From Marisa cornuarietis (taxonomy: Eukaryota > Mollusca > Gastropoda > Architaenioglossa > Ampullariidae): a DNA stretch of 64,000 bases. The stretch covers positions 1,054,001 through 1,118,000 of the forward strand of contig SMMW01000042.1 in assembly GCA_004794655.1 (NCBI GenBank). The letters run 5' to 3'. The stretch's first letter is position 1. Each line of letters opens with the position of its first letter. Positions 1 through 43,294 of this stretch are shown in pieces. A program made the position numbers and the translations under genes. The notes under the pieces were generated by a model. The model was not told where the DNA came from. It made no database searches and saw only the letters and a program-made list of their open reading frames with translations.

Positions 1-139
1 CGTCACCGCTTAACGCCATGACAAGGTTTCATAGCTGGCAGAGGCTAAAAACCAAAGTTGCGCTTCGCGCGCATTGTCAAGGTCGGTGACGTCACACTTC
101 CGAATTTACGCCTTCACTGAGACCTTTAGGAAGAAAAAA

Positions 140-217
140 AATCAGCCCCCGGCTTCCTCCTCACTCCCTTTACCCTCGTAGGTCGATGCAACCAACCAAC
201 CAACCAACCAACCAAGC
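140..217 (+). repeat. 3' fragment of a tRNA-type SINE with AACC tail
   Basis: A pyrimidine-rich stretch (TTCCTCCTCACTCCCTTTAC) runs into a short CAAC/AACC tandem tract. The same order, TC-rich block then AACC tail, forms the 3' end of the fuller SINE at 2858-3120, so this looks like a 5'-truncated copy. The assignment rests on short similarity only. A (TG)n tract follows at about 294-311. Confidence 0.3.
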
Positions 218-389
218 AAGCTTGACGTCACACCGCCCGGCATTCCTGTTAGATCTAACGTCAGCTTCACGGCCCGGTCAGCCACTGAATAGGTGTGTGT
301 GTGTGTGTGTGCGCGAATTATGATCATAATAAGATCAACTAACAAATTAAAGAAATGTCCAGTACTTGGACAATAGGAAGCTCTTACAG

Positions 390-1685
390 AATATGTTTTA
401 GGTCCTTTGGGTCAACGTTCGCTTCCCAGGTGTTTTGGAGGAATTTCGGGTCTGTCATCAGTGGATAGTTCTAAGAGAGCAGACGGCCATTGCTGTCTTC
501 AATCGCGGATGATTTCTACTTGCTGTATTTGGTGAGGGTCTTAAGCAGGCGGAAGGCTTTCGGTTGTCTCCCCAGGCCACACCGTCATTGATCTCACTGT
601 ATCTCTCCTCGATCCAGGGTTCCCTGGCTGCTTTCTGCCTTTCGGTATCTTACGGTTCACCTTCCTGTAAGCATCCGTTGCCTCGTGGTTTTTCAGCATT
701 TCACTGCACAGTGCTCCTCGGCGGTCGCAAAGGTCTATAACTTCCTACGTAACACATGACTTTTTCTTTGCTCTATAGCGTCCGAGAACCTTTTATGCCG
801 AGGTCAAGAGCACCTCCTTGATGTAACCCGAGAGGAAGTCCACATCGCAGTAAGGTTCAGGGTGGCGAACTTCCCTCCGACTAGTACCTGAAAAAAGATG
901 GGCTCCTCCAGCTCGTAACGAATCCGCGGATTCGTCGACAGCTTCAAATGCAGGGTCGAAAGGACGAGCTCATTAAGTGTTTTGTAGAGCGCTCTGATGA
1001 CTCGAACGAGAACCTCTTCGATATTAAATTCTCACATATGCTACAGTATCTCGTGCCAGACTCAGTCGAATCCCTTTTTTAAAAATTTAAGTCGATGAAG
1101 TTGTGGAAGAGAAGCCGCTGGTGCTTTATATATATTTTTTCTATCGGGACGCGACAGTTGAAAATCTGTTAAACTGTGAATTCTGCCTGATCTGATACTA
1201 GCAGTTTTTCCGCGAAGGTGTTTCTTTTCTTGAGTGGCTAATTAGGCTTTTGGTCCTGTAAATTTTGGCACTGTTAACTGTTTCTATTCTTTGAAAGGGC
1301 TAATGATTGTGTTCATTCTTTGCGTTCCCAGATTTTTTGACACAGAGCGGTGAAGGCCTCTGCTGCTTGAGCTAAGGAGCTCACAGCGATCTAAGACGTG
1401 ACTAGTGATTTTGGTTTCCTTTGTCGACATAGCATTTTTTGGGCTGTCGAAAGTAGCACTTCTTTGATGTTTCCAGGGAAGGTGTCTACAGGCGACCAAG
1501 TTCAGTGTGGTAGATTTACCGCCAGCTTGGCCTTTGAAGTTTTCCACAATGTTCGGGTCTTGCAGCTTATCGGGGGTGGGGGTTGAGCGGCGCATTACCT
1601 TCGGTTTCACTTTCAGGCTTAGGATAAGAGTATGGTCACTGCCTATGTCGGCTCCAGGGTGTGAACTTGTTTTGGCCATGTTGAT
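390..1685 (-). pseudogene. Degraded LINE, endonuclease C-terminus to pre-RT region
   Basis: Read on the minus strand, 1284-1679 encodes GADIGSDHTLILSLKVK, the typical C-terminal end of the apurinic-type endonuclease of non-LTR retrotransposons, where the SDH histidine is catalytic. Further along the same strand, about 950 down to 470, pieces such as GGKFATLNL, VIRLCDRR and EPWIEERYSEIND occur in different frames. They match the spacer between endonuclease and reverse transcriptase in the same family. Many frameshifts and stops show it is dead. It belongs to the same broad group as the LINE copies at 11-17 kb. Exact borders are uncertain. Confidence 0.5.
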
Positions 1686-2857
1686 GCTGGACTGGTCCGT
1701 TTAACACATCTTGCATAAAAATAATTTACACTTGTTTGAGAGTTGAGTTATCAACCCCCCCCCCAAAAAAAAAAAACAACAAAAAACCTGGGAGCGACCA
1801 GCATGACACTGCCTACCATAACCTGAACTATCAACTCATTTGATTTTTAAACCATTGCCATCAAATATATCACACATTTTGAATTAAAAAAAATTAATTT
1901 CTTCGAAAATCCAGTGACTCTTATGTATTGTCTTGTGCAAATGCAGTGATATACACCAGTAAAGCTTTTCAGCCACAATGATTTAAAAGAAAGGTAAAAA
2001 CCTTATCTGGCATGTTTCGTACCTGGTGTTTATTTTCCAGACATGTTTTTAACACTTTCCAGTTTGCCATTTACTATTCACGGTATCTTTGTTTGCAAAC
2101 ATTCTGCAAAATATTTCGCTTTTTTGTTTTTATAGAGTTATTTTTCTTCGATAAAATTTCTTTTATATTTGCAGTTCTTCTGCACAGTGCCCCTCAAAAC
2201 ATTTTGCAAGAGCATTATTATTTGTGCAGCATCACAGTTTCAAACACTTTATTAGAAACTTTTAAAAAAATGTCATTCCCTTGCGCAGACCGCTGGTTTT
2301 TACCTCATCTGTTCAGAACGCTGAATGTGGCATATTATCTCGAATAACCTGTCTCTCATTGAGGCGGCCTTCCTGTTTGCCACTGTCTTAAACTATGCCT
2401 TGTAGAGTCTTCACTAATGGGAACCATTTGTGAAAGTATAGTGCAGCTATGGAGTGGACAGCAGAGCACCTTAAACCAACCATCATTCCAACTTAGTGTT
2501 CCAGAATACATTGCCTTATCTTGTCTTCTTCCAGTTGCTATGGTTAGTCACTCATCTACTACAGGTATCTAGTTGCTGCAGGCATCTGGTTGCTGTTGCA
2601 GATGTGATTTTATCTTGAAGTGTTATGAAACATTAAAAAGAGATTATATAGCAATATCTGATGCATTTCTTTATGAGAAGCACTGATAATTTTTGGAATA
2701 AAAGATTAATAAAAAATAATATTTATCATATTAAAATGGTGACAACTGAATTTGTGACCTTTATTTTAGGCAAGAAGTGTTGATTATGCAGAATGATGCT
2801 TTACATGTACGGAGAGGAGTCATAAGAGGATGGAGCAAGAAGGGGCAGGATAGTTTA
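1686..2857. other. Gene-free AT-rich stretch
   Basis: No exon with recognisable protein similarity or paired splice sites was seen. The open frames here are short and of low-complexity composition. It contains a C/A-rich tract at about 1755-1790. Confidence 0.45.
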
Positions 2858-3120
2858 GGGGCCCCGGTAGTGTAGTGATTAAAACACTTGCTTGTCACCA
2901 CTGCAGTGAGCGGCACAGGGTTCATATCTCGTCTCGGGACACTCTATATGTGACACATGTTCACAGGACTGGGTGCCGGGTGTTTTCTTCGGGTACTCTG
3001 GTTTCCTCGCCCTCCCTTTCCCCCCATAGTGTGAAATCGCCGCAAGGTGGAAGCACTTTCCAACCAACCAACCAACCAACCAACCAACCAACCAACCAAC
3101 CAACCAACCAACCAACCAAC
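2858..3120 (+). repeat. tRNA-derived SINE with (AACC)n tail
   Basis: The 5' end resembles a tRNA gene: an A-box-like GGTAGTGTAGTGATTA near 2866 and a B-box-like GGGTTCATATCTCG about 50 bases later. A TC-rich body follows (about 2995-3030), then GTGAAATCGCCGCAAGGTGG, and a 60-base AACC tandem tail at 3058-3120. This is the architecture of a tRNA-derived SINE mobilised by a LINE. It cannot fold as a functional tRNA. Related 3' ends occur at 140-217 and 63345-63402. The long frames through the tail are simple-repeat artefacts. Confidence 0.7.
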
Positions 3121-6100
3121 ATGCTTTATAAATACCACTGAAAAAGCAGGCGAACACTCTCAGCATCACCATTGTATTTGAAGGTGACTAAGCAGATTAT
3201 CTGTCATTTATAAGATGTTTCATAATTTATATTCAGCTTGAAGCATGATCACAGGGTCATCCAAGTAGATTGTGGGATTTGCTTATAAGCTTACTGTGTT
3301 TGTAGCAAGTAAAGACATAGGAGAAATAAGTGCACACGTACACTCCCACAAGTGTTTCCTCTGTGATGACAAATCACATGTATAATACTTGCTTATCAAA
3401 GTTTATTAGTTAATAAAGCATGTTTCTTTAGATTTGGTGCACAAATATTCTATGAATCCAGTGGTTCTACTTCAGTGTTAATGGATTTCACTTAGCAGAA
3501 AATTTTGCATGTGCAAAAAACAAAAAAAAAAGGAAAGACAAAACAAAAAGCTCATAAAACCTTTTTTGTGCATTTTTTCAGATTTGTGACTAACAAGGGA
3601 TGTGAGACCAGGGAAGTCCAGTCACAAGTTCAGCAATGCCAGTAAGAGAAAGATGTATTAGAATTCTTTCTTGCCCATATACTTTACTAATTTACTTTGT
3701 AATCATCTGACACTATATATGAATGTGTATTCTATATACTTTCTATATCTTTATCTATATATCTTTATATATTCATATCAATCATATGAAGCCAGAAAAT
3801 AAAAATATGTAGTTTTTCACATATCTTCTTTGCACAGAGTGATCAGAACAATTTGATTAATCAATATATATATATATGTAGTTAAGATTGCATTGTGCAA
3901 ACTATATTGGGTTGTAGAATTATTGCATCAGAACAGAGAGTTTCTGTATTTATTCTATCAAAACATGCATTGTTTTCATGTAACTTGCATCTGTGTTTAA
4001 ACTTATGTCAGGAGAATCATATGCAAGTCATTTTACTTAATTTATCTTTGCTTCTATATCATACTCAGTTTTGCAGCGCAACACTATTTTGCTTTTCCTA
4101 ACAAATATCACTGTCATCACCCAACAGAACATTTTATTTTTCACAAAATGAAGAGTTTTCAGCATTCTCAGTTTCATTGTGTTCTTTAAAATATTTTGAC
4201 AAATGTGTCTTTAGGGTGGATGATATGAAGATGTGAAAAAAAAGTGAGAGATCTAGGGAATATGGTATCCAGCTGAATCTATTTTAAAGTTTATTCATGC
4301 AAGTGTGCAGTGTTGCTCAGTGATTCTGGGATCATTTTCTGATCACCAGAGCTTTTATTTCATTTTCTGCATTACAAGTAGAAAATCTTTATAAGAACCA
4401 CCAAGACCTTTCACCAAATCTCCACAGGTCCTTCTGAATTAGCTTTCAATAATTTATTTAAATCATCACCACAAATTGAGGGCAGTCTGTTATATAGGGA
4501 ATTTTTAGTTTGTGTCAACCTTCCAATCCACGTCGCAGTTTATTCTTGCACTGATCTTTCTTTTCGTGGATCATTCTCAGTATTGTTCACATATTGCAAA
4601 CTACATCTGTTGCAGTGCCCTAGACTGACCTCATAACGTGAAGTTGAAAATCATGCCTTAACATCTCCACTTACAAGACTTTGAATATTTGGCAATATTA
4701 AATATTTGGTCACTTAAAGAAAATGAAACAAAAAGCAAACAAAACAGAAGACAAAACTTCCAACCAATTTTCCATGAAATAAAAACATTACTTCAGATGT
4801 TGATACCACAAAGTCTGCAAAAACTTTCAGGATGTCCCAGTGTAAAATTTTCTGAACCCTGAATAGCAGCCTACTGAGGTTTCAAAGGCTAAACAATCCT
4901 CTTAATTACCTTTACAGAGTGCAGGAGTCTGGCCTAATAATATTTTGCCCAGAATGTTTTGAGCAGCTTAGGAAAATTGAAAAACATTTCGAAGTATTGG
5001 TCTCAAGTATTTAACACAAAAGTTTACTCCTCGGGGAAACTGTGTCCATATTTACTGTTACAAAACCTGTAACCTGTAAGTTTTTATAACAATGACAAAG
5101 TTCTTTTCAAAACATCTGTAGTCTTGTACTGCTGATGTAGACATTTTGTCAGTAACATCAATCTACATACTTGCATGCACTCACACATGTACATTCGTTT
5201 GCACTCTCTCTCACATACATACACACACACACACACACTGATTCACAGAATAAAATGTGAATTATATTTTTTAACCATATCATTTATTTCTTTTTCTCTT
5301 TAGAATTTATCAGTATATATTTGGATTGTATGCTTAAAGAATTTACCAGTTAACTTCTACTTTAAACTGCCAGACATGTTCCATCTGCCTTGTCTGAAAT
5401 TTTTGTTTTATTTGTTTTGTTTTTGAATTACTGTTCAGCATGTAAGAATCATTAGAAGAGGTGATTGCAGTACTGAGCAGACATTAGTATCGCTTGCTGG
5501 TGCTGCTTTCCAGTAAGTTAATTTTAGGAGTAGACTAGTCATTACTGGAAACTCTTGTTTTGCAGCAAGGAATGAAATCTCTTTCAAATATCTATTGAAC
5601 TGACTCAACTTTACACTAAAGCAACTGTTCACGAACTAAGTCGTTACTAGTCCAGGCATTTGAGACTTGTCTCCCTTACCAGTGAAGACACTATGGGTTC
5701 ATCAGAAACAGAGGTATCATGATTCATTTGTTAAAATTGAAAACAAGTGATATCCAAATTAGAGAGTGCATTTTTTGTTGCAAATTAAAAAGCTTTATTT
5801 CCTGTATAGACTATACAAGGATTAAACAGCTCTTTAAATCTGAAACTGTCATTTTAGTTTTTGACTATTAATGTCAATGATCATTGTATTGCATCATTTT
5901 TTTTGGTGTTAAAGGCTGTTATATTACTCTTATCCTTCTCAACGCCAAGGAATAAATCTCAGAGTATTAATTATTACAACATTGCAATTAACAAAGTACT
6001 CTTTAATGGAAAAAAGTTTACATGTAGGGAGCAGTTACTATATTTTATATTTCTTGCATTTCTTATTTTTCTTGGAAATTTTGAAGCTTTTGTAAATTTT

Positions 6101-9100
6101 AAAGCTATGTAATTTCTGCTTTACATTCAAACTCTATAGGAATTTGGACTTTGTCATTTGACTGTTCTTATGGAGGGCCCCAAAACCACTTTCAGACCAT
6201 TGTTCCAATCATTTATTCATTTTAGTAAATACTGAAAAGAAATGAAATCTTTTCTCATTTTTTCTTGCACAGGTTCTATTTAATAGTGCTTTTCTTATCA
6301 CAGGACTACACAGAAATGAAATTGCTAGTGCAGGAACTATTGCGTAGAAAATGCACTCTCTATCAGTTGGCATCACTTAGAGCATTTTGCTCTTGATGGT
6401 GCTGTGCCTTTGCCTGCTGCTGATTTGCATTGTGTTATCACCAGCTAACAATAACAGTGCTAATGCCTGTAGGCATATAAACCACAAATACATGGTCTTT
6501 TCGATTTCTCTTATCTATTTCCAGCTTTCAGTTAGAGTTCATGTTAAATTACAGTTGTGTGCATATGCATGTAGATGCATGCATGTGCATATGTGGTGCA
6601 TATGCATATGTTATTGTACACATGTGTGCATTATTTGAATGTTTACAGTTGTGCATGAATGATGTGTCTTATATATAAATATGTTTGTGTCGGTACAATT
6701 TTGTGAGAGGGATGCAGAGATGGGTTGAGTGGGGAGAGAGAGTGTACACATATATGCAGCTACATTGTATGAGTGTTTACATATTGCTTCAGTTATTATG
6801 GAGTTCAATTTCCAAAACTAATCTCCCTGATTGTCCCAAGTAACATCAGATTAGTGCAAAAGGTGGCTGGCTTACTCCTAATTGAATGTATCAACAAGGG
6901 GTCATCAAGTACATTAAAACATTCTAACCATTATGGGAACAGGATTTTAAAACAAAAACTAAAATCCACACCTTTCTCTTTCTTTCTATCTCACACACTC
7001 ACTCTCTCTCTCTCTCACTCACAGCTCCACCCCTCTCCCAGACACAAACATACAAACGTTGGAAGTCTTTTTTTTTCTCCTCCACAGACTGAAGTGGGAC
7101 TTACTAACACTGGTATAAATGTGCATGGATGCACCCCTCTCTGTGGCAGGGATTACTGAGCCCACCACCTCCACCCCCCCCTAAAAAAAAAAAAGATGAT
7201 GAATTCTAGTTTTCATTTCCTAATACATCTTTAAAATCTGCCCTGTTAAAACTCCTTACCATTTGTTCACAGTGTAGTATATCCATGTATTCTCAAGTTA
7301 TTTAAGTTGAAACAAATTAAGATATGTAAAAAGTTTATAAATTATTTTAAAGGTAACTTGAAATGCATGCAAGGTTCACATCTATAAAATTTTGATTGCA
7401 CGATATTAGAAGTTGTGCCTTTGATAAAATACTGTTGATCTCACAGGGCAGTAGGGATACCCTCTGCTTGTTTCAACAACATGCAGAAGGCATGATTTTA
7501 AAAGACATTTTGCACAGTTACCACCACTTCCACCTAGTCCTTCACACCTAACAGAAGTCTCTTTTATAGATTGTAGAGGTAGCTTCATCATTAATGTTTT
7601 ATGTTTTTCTTTGGCTTATGTTTAATTAGTAATTAGTTTTTTGCATCCAGCCTGTGATTCTACATGAAGTATATCTTTAATGATAGAAAGAGATAGAATT
7701 CAGTGGCTTAGATAAGATTAGGATTATCTGACTGTTATAGGATAAACTGGCTGTTTAGAAATGCTAGTGATTTTTAGAGTCAGAGGCAGTAGTCAGCAAA
7801 AATGGAATGTAGCTCATAATATGTGTCTAATGCTAGGAGTGACATTGTGTTGATTAGTCACTAATGCCAGTACTGTGACATTTACTCAGATTGCAGAAAA
7901 ATGAGAAGTTGACAACACATGCAGATCCTTTATATGAATGCTGTGTAGATAGAAATTTGCTTGATATGATTGCTGTGCAGGCAGAGTTTTGCTTGCAGAA
8001 TTACACATGTACTGAGTCTCAAACACTTCATTTTCTCTGTTTGTGTGTCAGAGCAAGTACATGTGCATGTCATTTCATCAGTCCTCATCTCTCTTTTTCT
8101 CTACCAGTTTCAACCCCTCTAGTTTTTTTTTCTCTCTCTCTCTATTATTTTTATTTTTATTTTGGTGATTATTCTACATGTACATATATGAATGCATAAA
8201 GAGCTGAATATACATGTGCTACAACAAGAAAGGTCATGTCTTTGTGTGCATTCCTTACATTCATCCATGCACACACATGCATCTTACTACACACACACAC
8301 ACACAGACATAACATACACAAACAAACACATGCACACATTCTGTTGGGTGTTTTTCCAGAATATTATAAGCAAACTCTCAAAGTGAATGAAAATATTTTT
8401 AGAGTTTATATACTGCCACAAGCAAAGAAAAAGAAAATCTACCTGTTTTGGCTGAGCATTTAATAATTCTTATTCTCATCCCCAGCTTTGGTGGGGTCAG
8501 CATTTCTTTGGTTTTCTCAGCGATGCAAACAAAGCAGTGAAAATGGCAAGCCATATATTACTAACCTGATGTATGTTATATGCATGTTTGTGTGTAAGTA
8601 GGGTTAAAGGTGTATGTGTGTGTTGCTCAGACCGCACCCTTGCCTGACATGTGTGACCTTGTCTGCTGAGGTGAATACTTGTTGATTAACAGCTCTTCCT
8701 GCAACAGAGTGCTGCACAAATACCAGTAACCTGGCAATTTAGCTATTTAGTCTGGGTTAGGCTTGAAAGTGTGTGTGCTGTTTAATATTACAATGCATTC
8801 TTTTCTGCAGCTCCTACAGTATAATTAAACGGTATAAAATCTAATATATAGCAAGAAATTATAAAGCATTCATTATAAAGGTAAATCTGTGAAGTAGGTT
8901 TGACATTTTGTTGTCCATTTACACAACGGTATTTAAGGATTTCTTGGGGTTTGCTTTACAGGATGTTTATGAAGTGATGCTTTAATAATGCCTAATATGA
9001 TGATTAGTTCAATCTGGAATAGCTTCAAGCTTTAATCTGGGTTACCACCGATATCATGTACAGCACAGCTACTGGCATGTTTGCATACAAGCAAAATAAT

Positions 9101-9448
9101 GCACATGTGCATGTGCATGTATACATATAATAAAGCTACATGTGTTCAGTCAATGTCTTTTATTGATATTTTTCCGTTTTTTTTAAATATTCCTTTATAT
9201 TCAGATGTAGGTAAAATGACTATTATTAATTCATTATGACATACTCAAGTTTATTAAAGAAATCAAATCTTTATTTTGTTAAATAATTCTGCATTCTTTT
9301 GCAGCATTCTAAAGTTATCCATAAAACAACAAATTCCCATGCTGCATAATTATTAAAATTGATTTATTGCAGGCAGTAACAGTAACTTATTGGTAAGTGA
9401 GCATTCTTTCTGTTCTGGAGAATTTTCTTTTTTCTTTGTTGTTCACAG
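3121..9448. other. Upstream flank or 5' non-coding intron of the coronin gene
   Basis: I see no protein-coding exon here. The first coding exon of the coronin gene at 9449 begins exactly after a splice acceptor, so at least one 5' non-coding exon and the promoter lie in this stretch or beyond the left edge. I could not locate them. The region is AT-rich with short microsatellites: CA at about 5221-5239, TC at about 6998-7016 and 8130-8145, CA at about 8288-8306. Confidence 0.5.
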
Positions 9449-39164
<29,716 letters not shown>

Positions 39165-40664
39165 AAGTGCTTTATGGCAGATGGAAAATTCCAAATGGTT
39201 GTTTGCACCAAACATAGAGACAGAGAGATGAAGGTCTCAGGTTAGGTTTATGTGGCTGCTGTTTGAACCCCAGTCTGAGAGACAAGAGGAACGTTAGCTG
39301 TTTCAATTGCAATTCCCTTCTTCAAATACTGATCAGTGATATAGAGCTGCAAGTGTTTGATGCGCAGTAGCATCAGTTGGTGTTGCTGCATTAGATAGGA
39401 AGATTTCTTTTAGTGCAGCAGTTGTAAAGCTGCAATTGAATTAAAAGCTAAAGGCTGTAGTAAGGTTGCACAGTTTTCAGTGTTGAAATGAGTCATTATT
39501 ATGAGAGGACTAAAATTTACCAGATGCTCTACCTGTCGTACTATGGACAAGAGCTGAGAAGCTAGACCCTTACACACTGAATGTGGCTTATAAAGACAGC
39601 ATGACACATCTTCATTTATCTGCAATTGAAACTGTTGCTTGATTTTTCTGCTGGCTTTTTCTACTTAATAGATTCAAATTAATATTTTCTGTGTAAAAAT
39701 CTCATTTTCAGTCATTTTTTAAAATCAGCTTTAGTTTTATTTGATAAAACATTTTCTTTTCTTGTAAATACTTTATCTGTCTCATTTTACAGAGCCAGTG
39801 AAATGTTAAACTTTTAAAATTGTCTTGTGTTACTGTGTGTACCATGCATGTCACAGCCAGATGCATGTGATGCTTGGTACTGTGTTTCCATGCACACATT
39901 GACTAGATGGTCATAGTGTCTCCTGTTTCTGTGGATACTGTGCAAAATCAATTACTGCTTTTGCATTGTCCACAGCTGTCAAGTCTTGGGGAGGTATTAT
40001 TTAGTGAATGACAGTGGTCATTTTGAACAGGCAAAACTGAAGGCAGGCCATAGTCCCACAGGACATAGCCATAACCCTCTCTTAGAATTCACTTATGTGC
40101 AGCATAGAGGGAAAAGAATTATATAATGAACCATGCAGATATGTTTCCTTCTTTCCTCTTGAATTTGATGTGAATATCTAATCCACGTGGTAGCTTTTGT
40201 TTTGAGTGTAGTGAGCACACAGCTGCACACACAGTGGTAATGAACTCCTCTTCAAATGCTCATGCTTCCACTATCATTACTTGCCAGATTCTTTAATCAC
40301 CAGTAGGTAGCAAGCCAATTGTGTTGAAGCAGCTTTTTTTCTGCTTTCCCTTGTAGAAAAGTGTAGCAGCCATATTCACTCCAACTGCTCCATAGCTTCA
40401 GTATTCTTTTGATGTAATGTCACAGGACTGTTAGAAACAGTAAAAGAATGTATGCACAACTGAAGAAGAAAACTTAATCCTATTGCTTTTAGTTTACTTT
40501 CAGCTTAAAATCACATAACTGTTTATTTTTTAAGCAGGTTTATCAAAGTAATGTTTGTTGTAACATCAAGACATCCATGTCATTCTGACCTTTTGCACGT
40601 TTCCCTGCAAGAATATCTTTTTTGGACTTTCAAAGAAGAGAAATAAATTTGCTTTAAGAATAAA
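39165..40664 (+). other. Probable coronin 3' UTR
   Basis: No further coding exon follows the TAA. The first AATAAA hexamers in sense are at 40642-40647 and 40659-40664, so a 3' UTR near 1.5 kb is likely unless a variant signal such as ATTAAA (near 39438) is used. Confidence 0.45.
40642..40664 (+). terminator. Polyadenylation signals for the coronin gene (candidate)
   Basis: Two AATAAA hexamers 17 bases apart, in sense. Chosen because they are the first canonical signals after the stop codon. Confidence 0.35.
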
Positions 40665-42552
40665 TGCAACAACATACAAGAGTCTGAATGCCTGCAGGCA
40701 TGTCAAACGAACAAAGTTTTCTTTTTAATTGGCTTAGGCCATGTGGCCTCACCTTTCAGGTGGAGCGCAGCTTGTACAATAACATGAAATGACTATAGTA
40801 AAGTATACCATCATACATTGTAAAACAGCATCTTAGTCGGCTTACTGCTGTTAAATATTTCCATTTATTATCTCATATCCATTTAAGACGGCAAACAGTA
40901 ATGAAATGCAGTTGTTCTAATTCCATAAAAGAAATTCCTTGTGATGTTAAAAACAATAATAGAGATATCTAGCAAGCCTGTTAAGGTGCACACCATTGTT
41001 AAACAAAACAGCATAGAGTATGATCGTTAGGTTTGATAGTAAACTGGTAGACATTTGGGTTGTAATTCTTCTAAATGGTGGCAATGGAAAAGGTGTAATT
41101 CATTGTCTTGTGCTGATTGACAGCGACTGTATGCATGACCTCTAGGTAGCGCTGTGAGGACAGTTTTATTTTTAAACTTCTGTTTTCAGTATGGTAACTT
41201 TTTAATGGCTCATAAGAAAAAAAATTAATGACCTTGATCCATTCTAGGAATATGCATGATTCTCAGTATATGCTCTATATTTATTTGTTTGTTTTTTGTA
41301 GATCACCAGTTATTACTTTATATTAGTTGGTATATCCTATGCAGATATGTTTTGTCAAATGTCCATCTTTTATTTCCAGCAGTTGAAGGCAAAAAAGATG
41401 TTGAGGTCTGTGTCCTCATCGTGCACATGCAGAGACATGTATATTGTGTTAAGAGTGTAGTGTACACTTGTTCTGAAGACATTTCTGTCTTCATGAAATG
41501 TTGGTTGTCATGAAAGAAGCCTTGTGTTCACCAGACAACAATCTATGCACTTTTTTATCACCATTGCACTATGCACTAATGATGCATCATTTTAAAAAGA
41601 CTAATAATTGTTCAAATTTTCATTTTTGTATATTTGATGTTTTGCACCTGTTGTGATTTTGCCAGTTCATAAGTCATCAGTTATGGAAAATTGTATACTC
41701 TGGCCAACACATTAAGAATTTTTAACTCATAAAGATGGCCGTCTGATTGATTGTTATTTTGCATCAGAAAGATTATAATTTCAATGCTTGCTTTGAGGAC
41801 AATAATTTAACCTTGTGTTCTTGTTTTCTCAGTTATCCAGGACTCAGTATGTATCTCTATAACCATATGCTTAGTGCACTTTTGAGAAAGCTGCAGGTTG
41901 GAATCTCACTTATCTTTGTGGGAAGGTCAAGGTTGGTGACAGAAGATTGCTAGGCTCTGCCTTCATAGTGTTATGTTCAACACATGGTGAACTGCTTAGT
42001 ATGTACTGTCCCCACATGTACTAGGCTATGGGACATTTATCTCTCATGTAGCCATTGTCCATAGTTGCCAATCCATTATTTTCATTTGAGGTAATTTCAC
42101 TAACCATTGCTTCTAGAATGAAATGTGATAACGTATGGCTCTCATTGAAAGTTGTCTCCGATATTACTTGACATTTTACTAGATCCAGGCTATTTACTGT
42201 GTAACTCTGTTGTGTTAACATGTCACATCATTACCATAATTGAGACCTAGGCCCAGTATGTTAATGTAGGAGTGTTTCTCATTTTATGAAATGAGATCAT
42301 AATTCTGTGCGTAGTGACAGCCTGGTTTCTGCATTTTAGATGTTCTTAAACTTAAAAGAAAAATCCTTTGGTGGAATGACAAAATCTGTGATTTTGATTG
42401 CAGTTTCTGTTTAATTTTGTACTCCTTTTTGTCGTATATGTGTAAATCACAGATCTAATTGCTTTTGAATGCATTGAATGACTCAGACCTCATGCACATG
42501 TAGCCCTTTGCAACTGTGCACATTTTTGTCAGCATTTGTTTTTCATCTTGCA
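40665..42552. other. Intergenic DNA, no gene seen
   Basis: Spacer between the 3' ends of the coronin and MRPL9 genes, which converge. Only short frames without domain similarity were found. Confidence 0.45.
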
Positions 42553-42718
42553 GGCGGTTTGGTGGTGCAGTGATTAGTGCCCATCACCAATACAGTGAGG
42601 ATTGGCTGTGCTGAGTTCAGATCTTGTCTCGGGCATGTTGTTCTTTTTGTGGCAACCGTTTTCAGGGTTGGCTGCTTTGCTGTGACATAGCCTTAGTTGC
42701 TGGCCTGGCATAAAACAC
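42553..42718 (+). repeat. tRNA-derived SINE, forward copy
   Basis: GGTGGTGCAGTGATTAGTGC is an A-box-like head and GAGTTCAGATCTTG a B-box-like segment. The body TGACATAGCCTTAGTTGCTG is shared with the inverted copy at 43072-43294. Confidence 0.6.
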
Positions 42719-43071
42719 AATTTCCTCCTAATTTTAATCTTGCTATTAGGTAATATCCTGGACTATGTTTATCCATTTCCCATTACACCAAAAACATGGG
42801 ACTTTCATATTGTTTTGAGCAAGTTTCTTGTAGACATATATAAATTTGTAGTTTTTTTAAAGAAGTATTTTTCTTTTTAAAAGCCATTGGCTTTGCCACA
42901 AACAGGCAAAATAAATTTGTTACATTTAATTTGACATGCAGTTGAAGGAGATCCAGGATTTTTCAGGTTTTAAAGCTTGCCGATTTAGACTAAGGCAATC
43001 CGGAGAAAAATGATTTCTTTTTTTTTATCTCTTGAGACGTACTGTTTGCAACAAATATGCAGGTTTTAATC

Positions 43072-43294
43072 CTTTTTTTTTTAGTCCAGTGGTGGAGCCT
43101 AGCGAAGGGTTGGGGGAGGGCATTGGTGTTTCCAGAGACAGCAATTAAGGCTATATCACGGCAAGGCAGCCAGCCCTGTAAACATGGCACATGGAGAGAA
43201 AAAGCAGCATGCCCGAGATGAGAACTGAACCCAGGACAGCCAACCTTCACTGTATCGGTGACAGGCGTAACCATTGCACCACCGGACCACCTAG
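43072..43294 (-). repeat. tRNA-derived SINE, inverted copy with A-rich tail
   Basis: On the minus strand, GGTCCGGTGGTGCAATGGTTA, CCTGGGTTCAGTTCTC and GATATAGCCTTAATTGCTG match the copy at 42553-42718. The 3' end runs into AAAAAAAAAAGG. With its partner it could form a hairpin in RNA crossing the region. Confidence 0.65.

Noticed and set aside
2875..3172. Open frames with PTNQPTNQ or WLVGWLVG repeats
   Set aside because: They translate the AACC tail of a SINE in different frames; no real protein.
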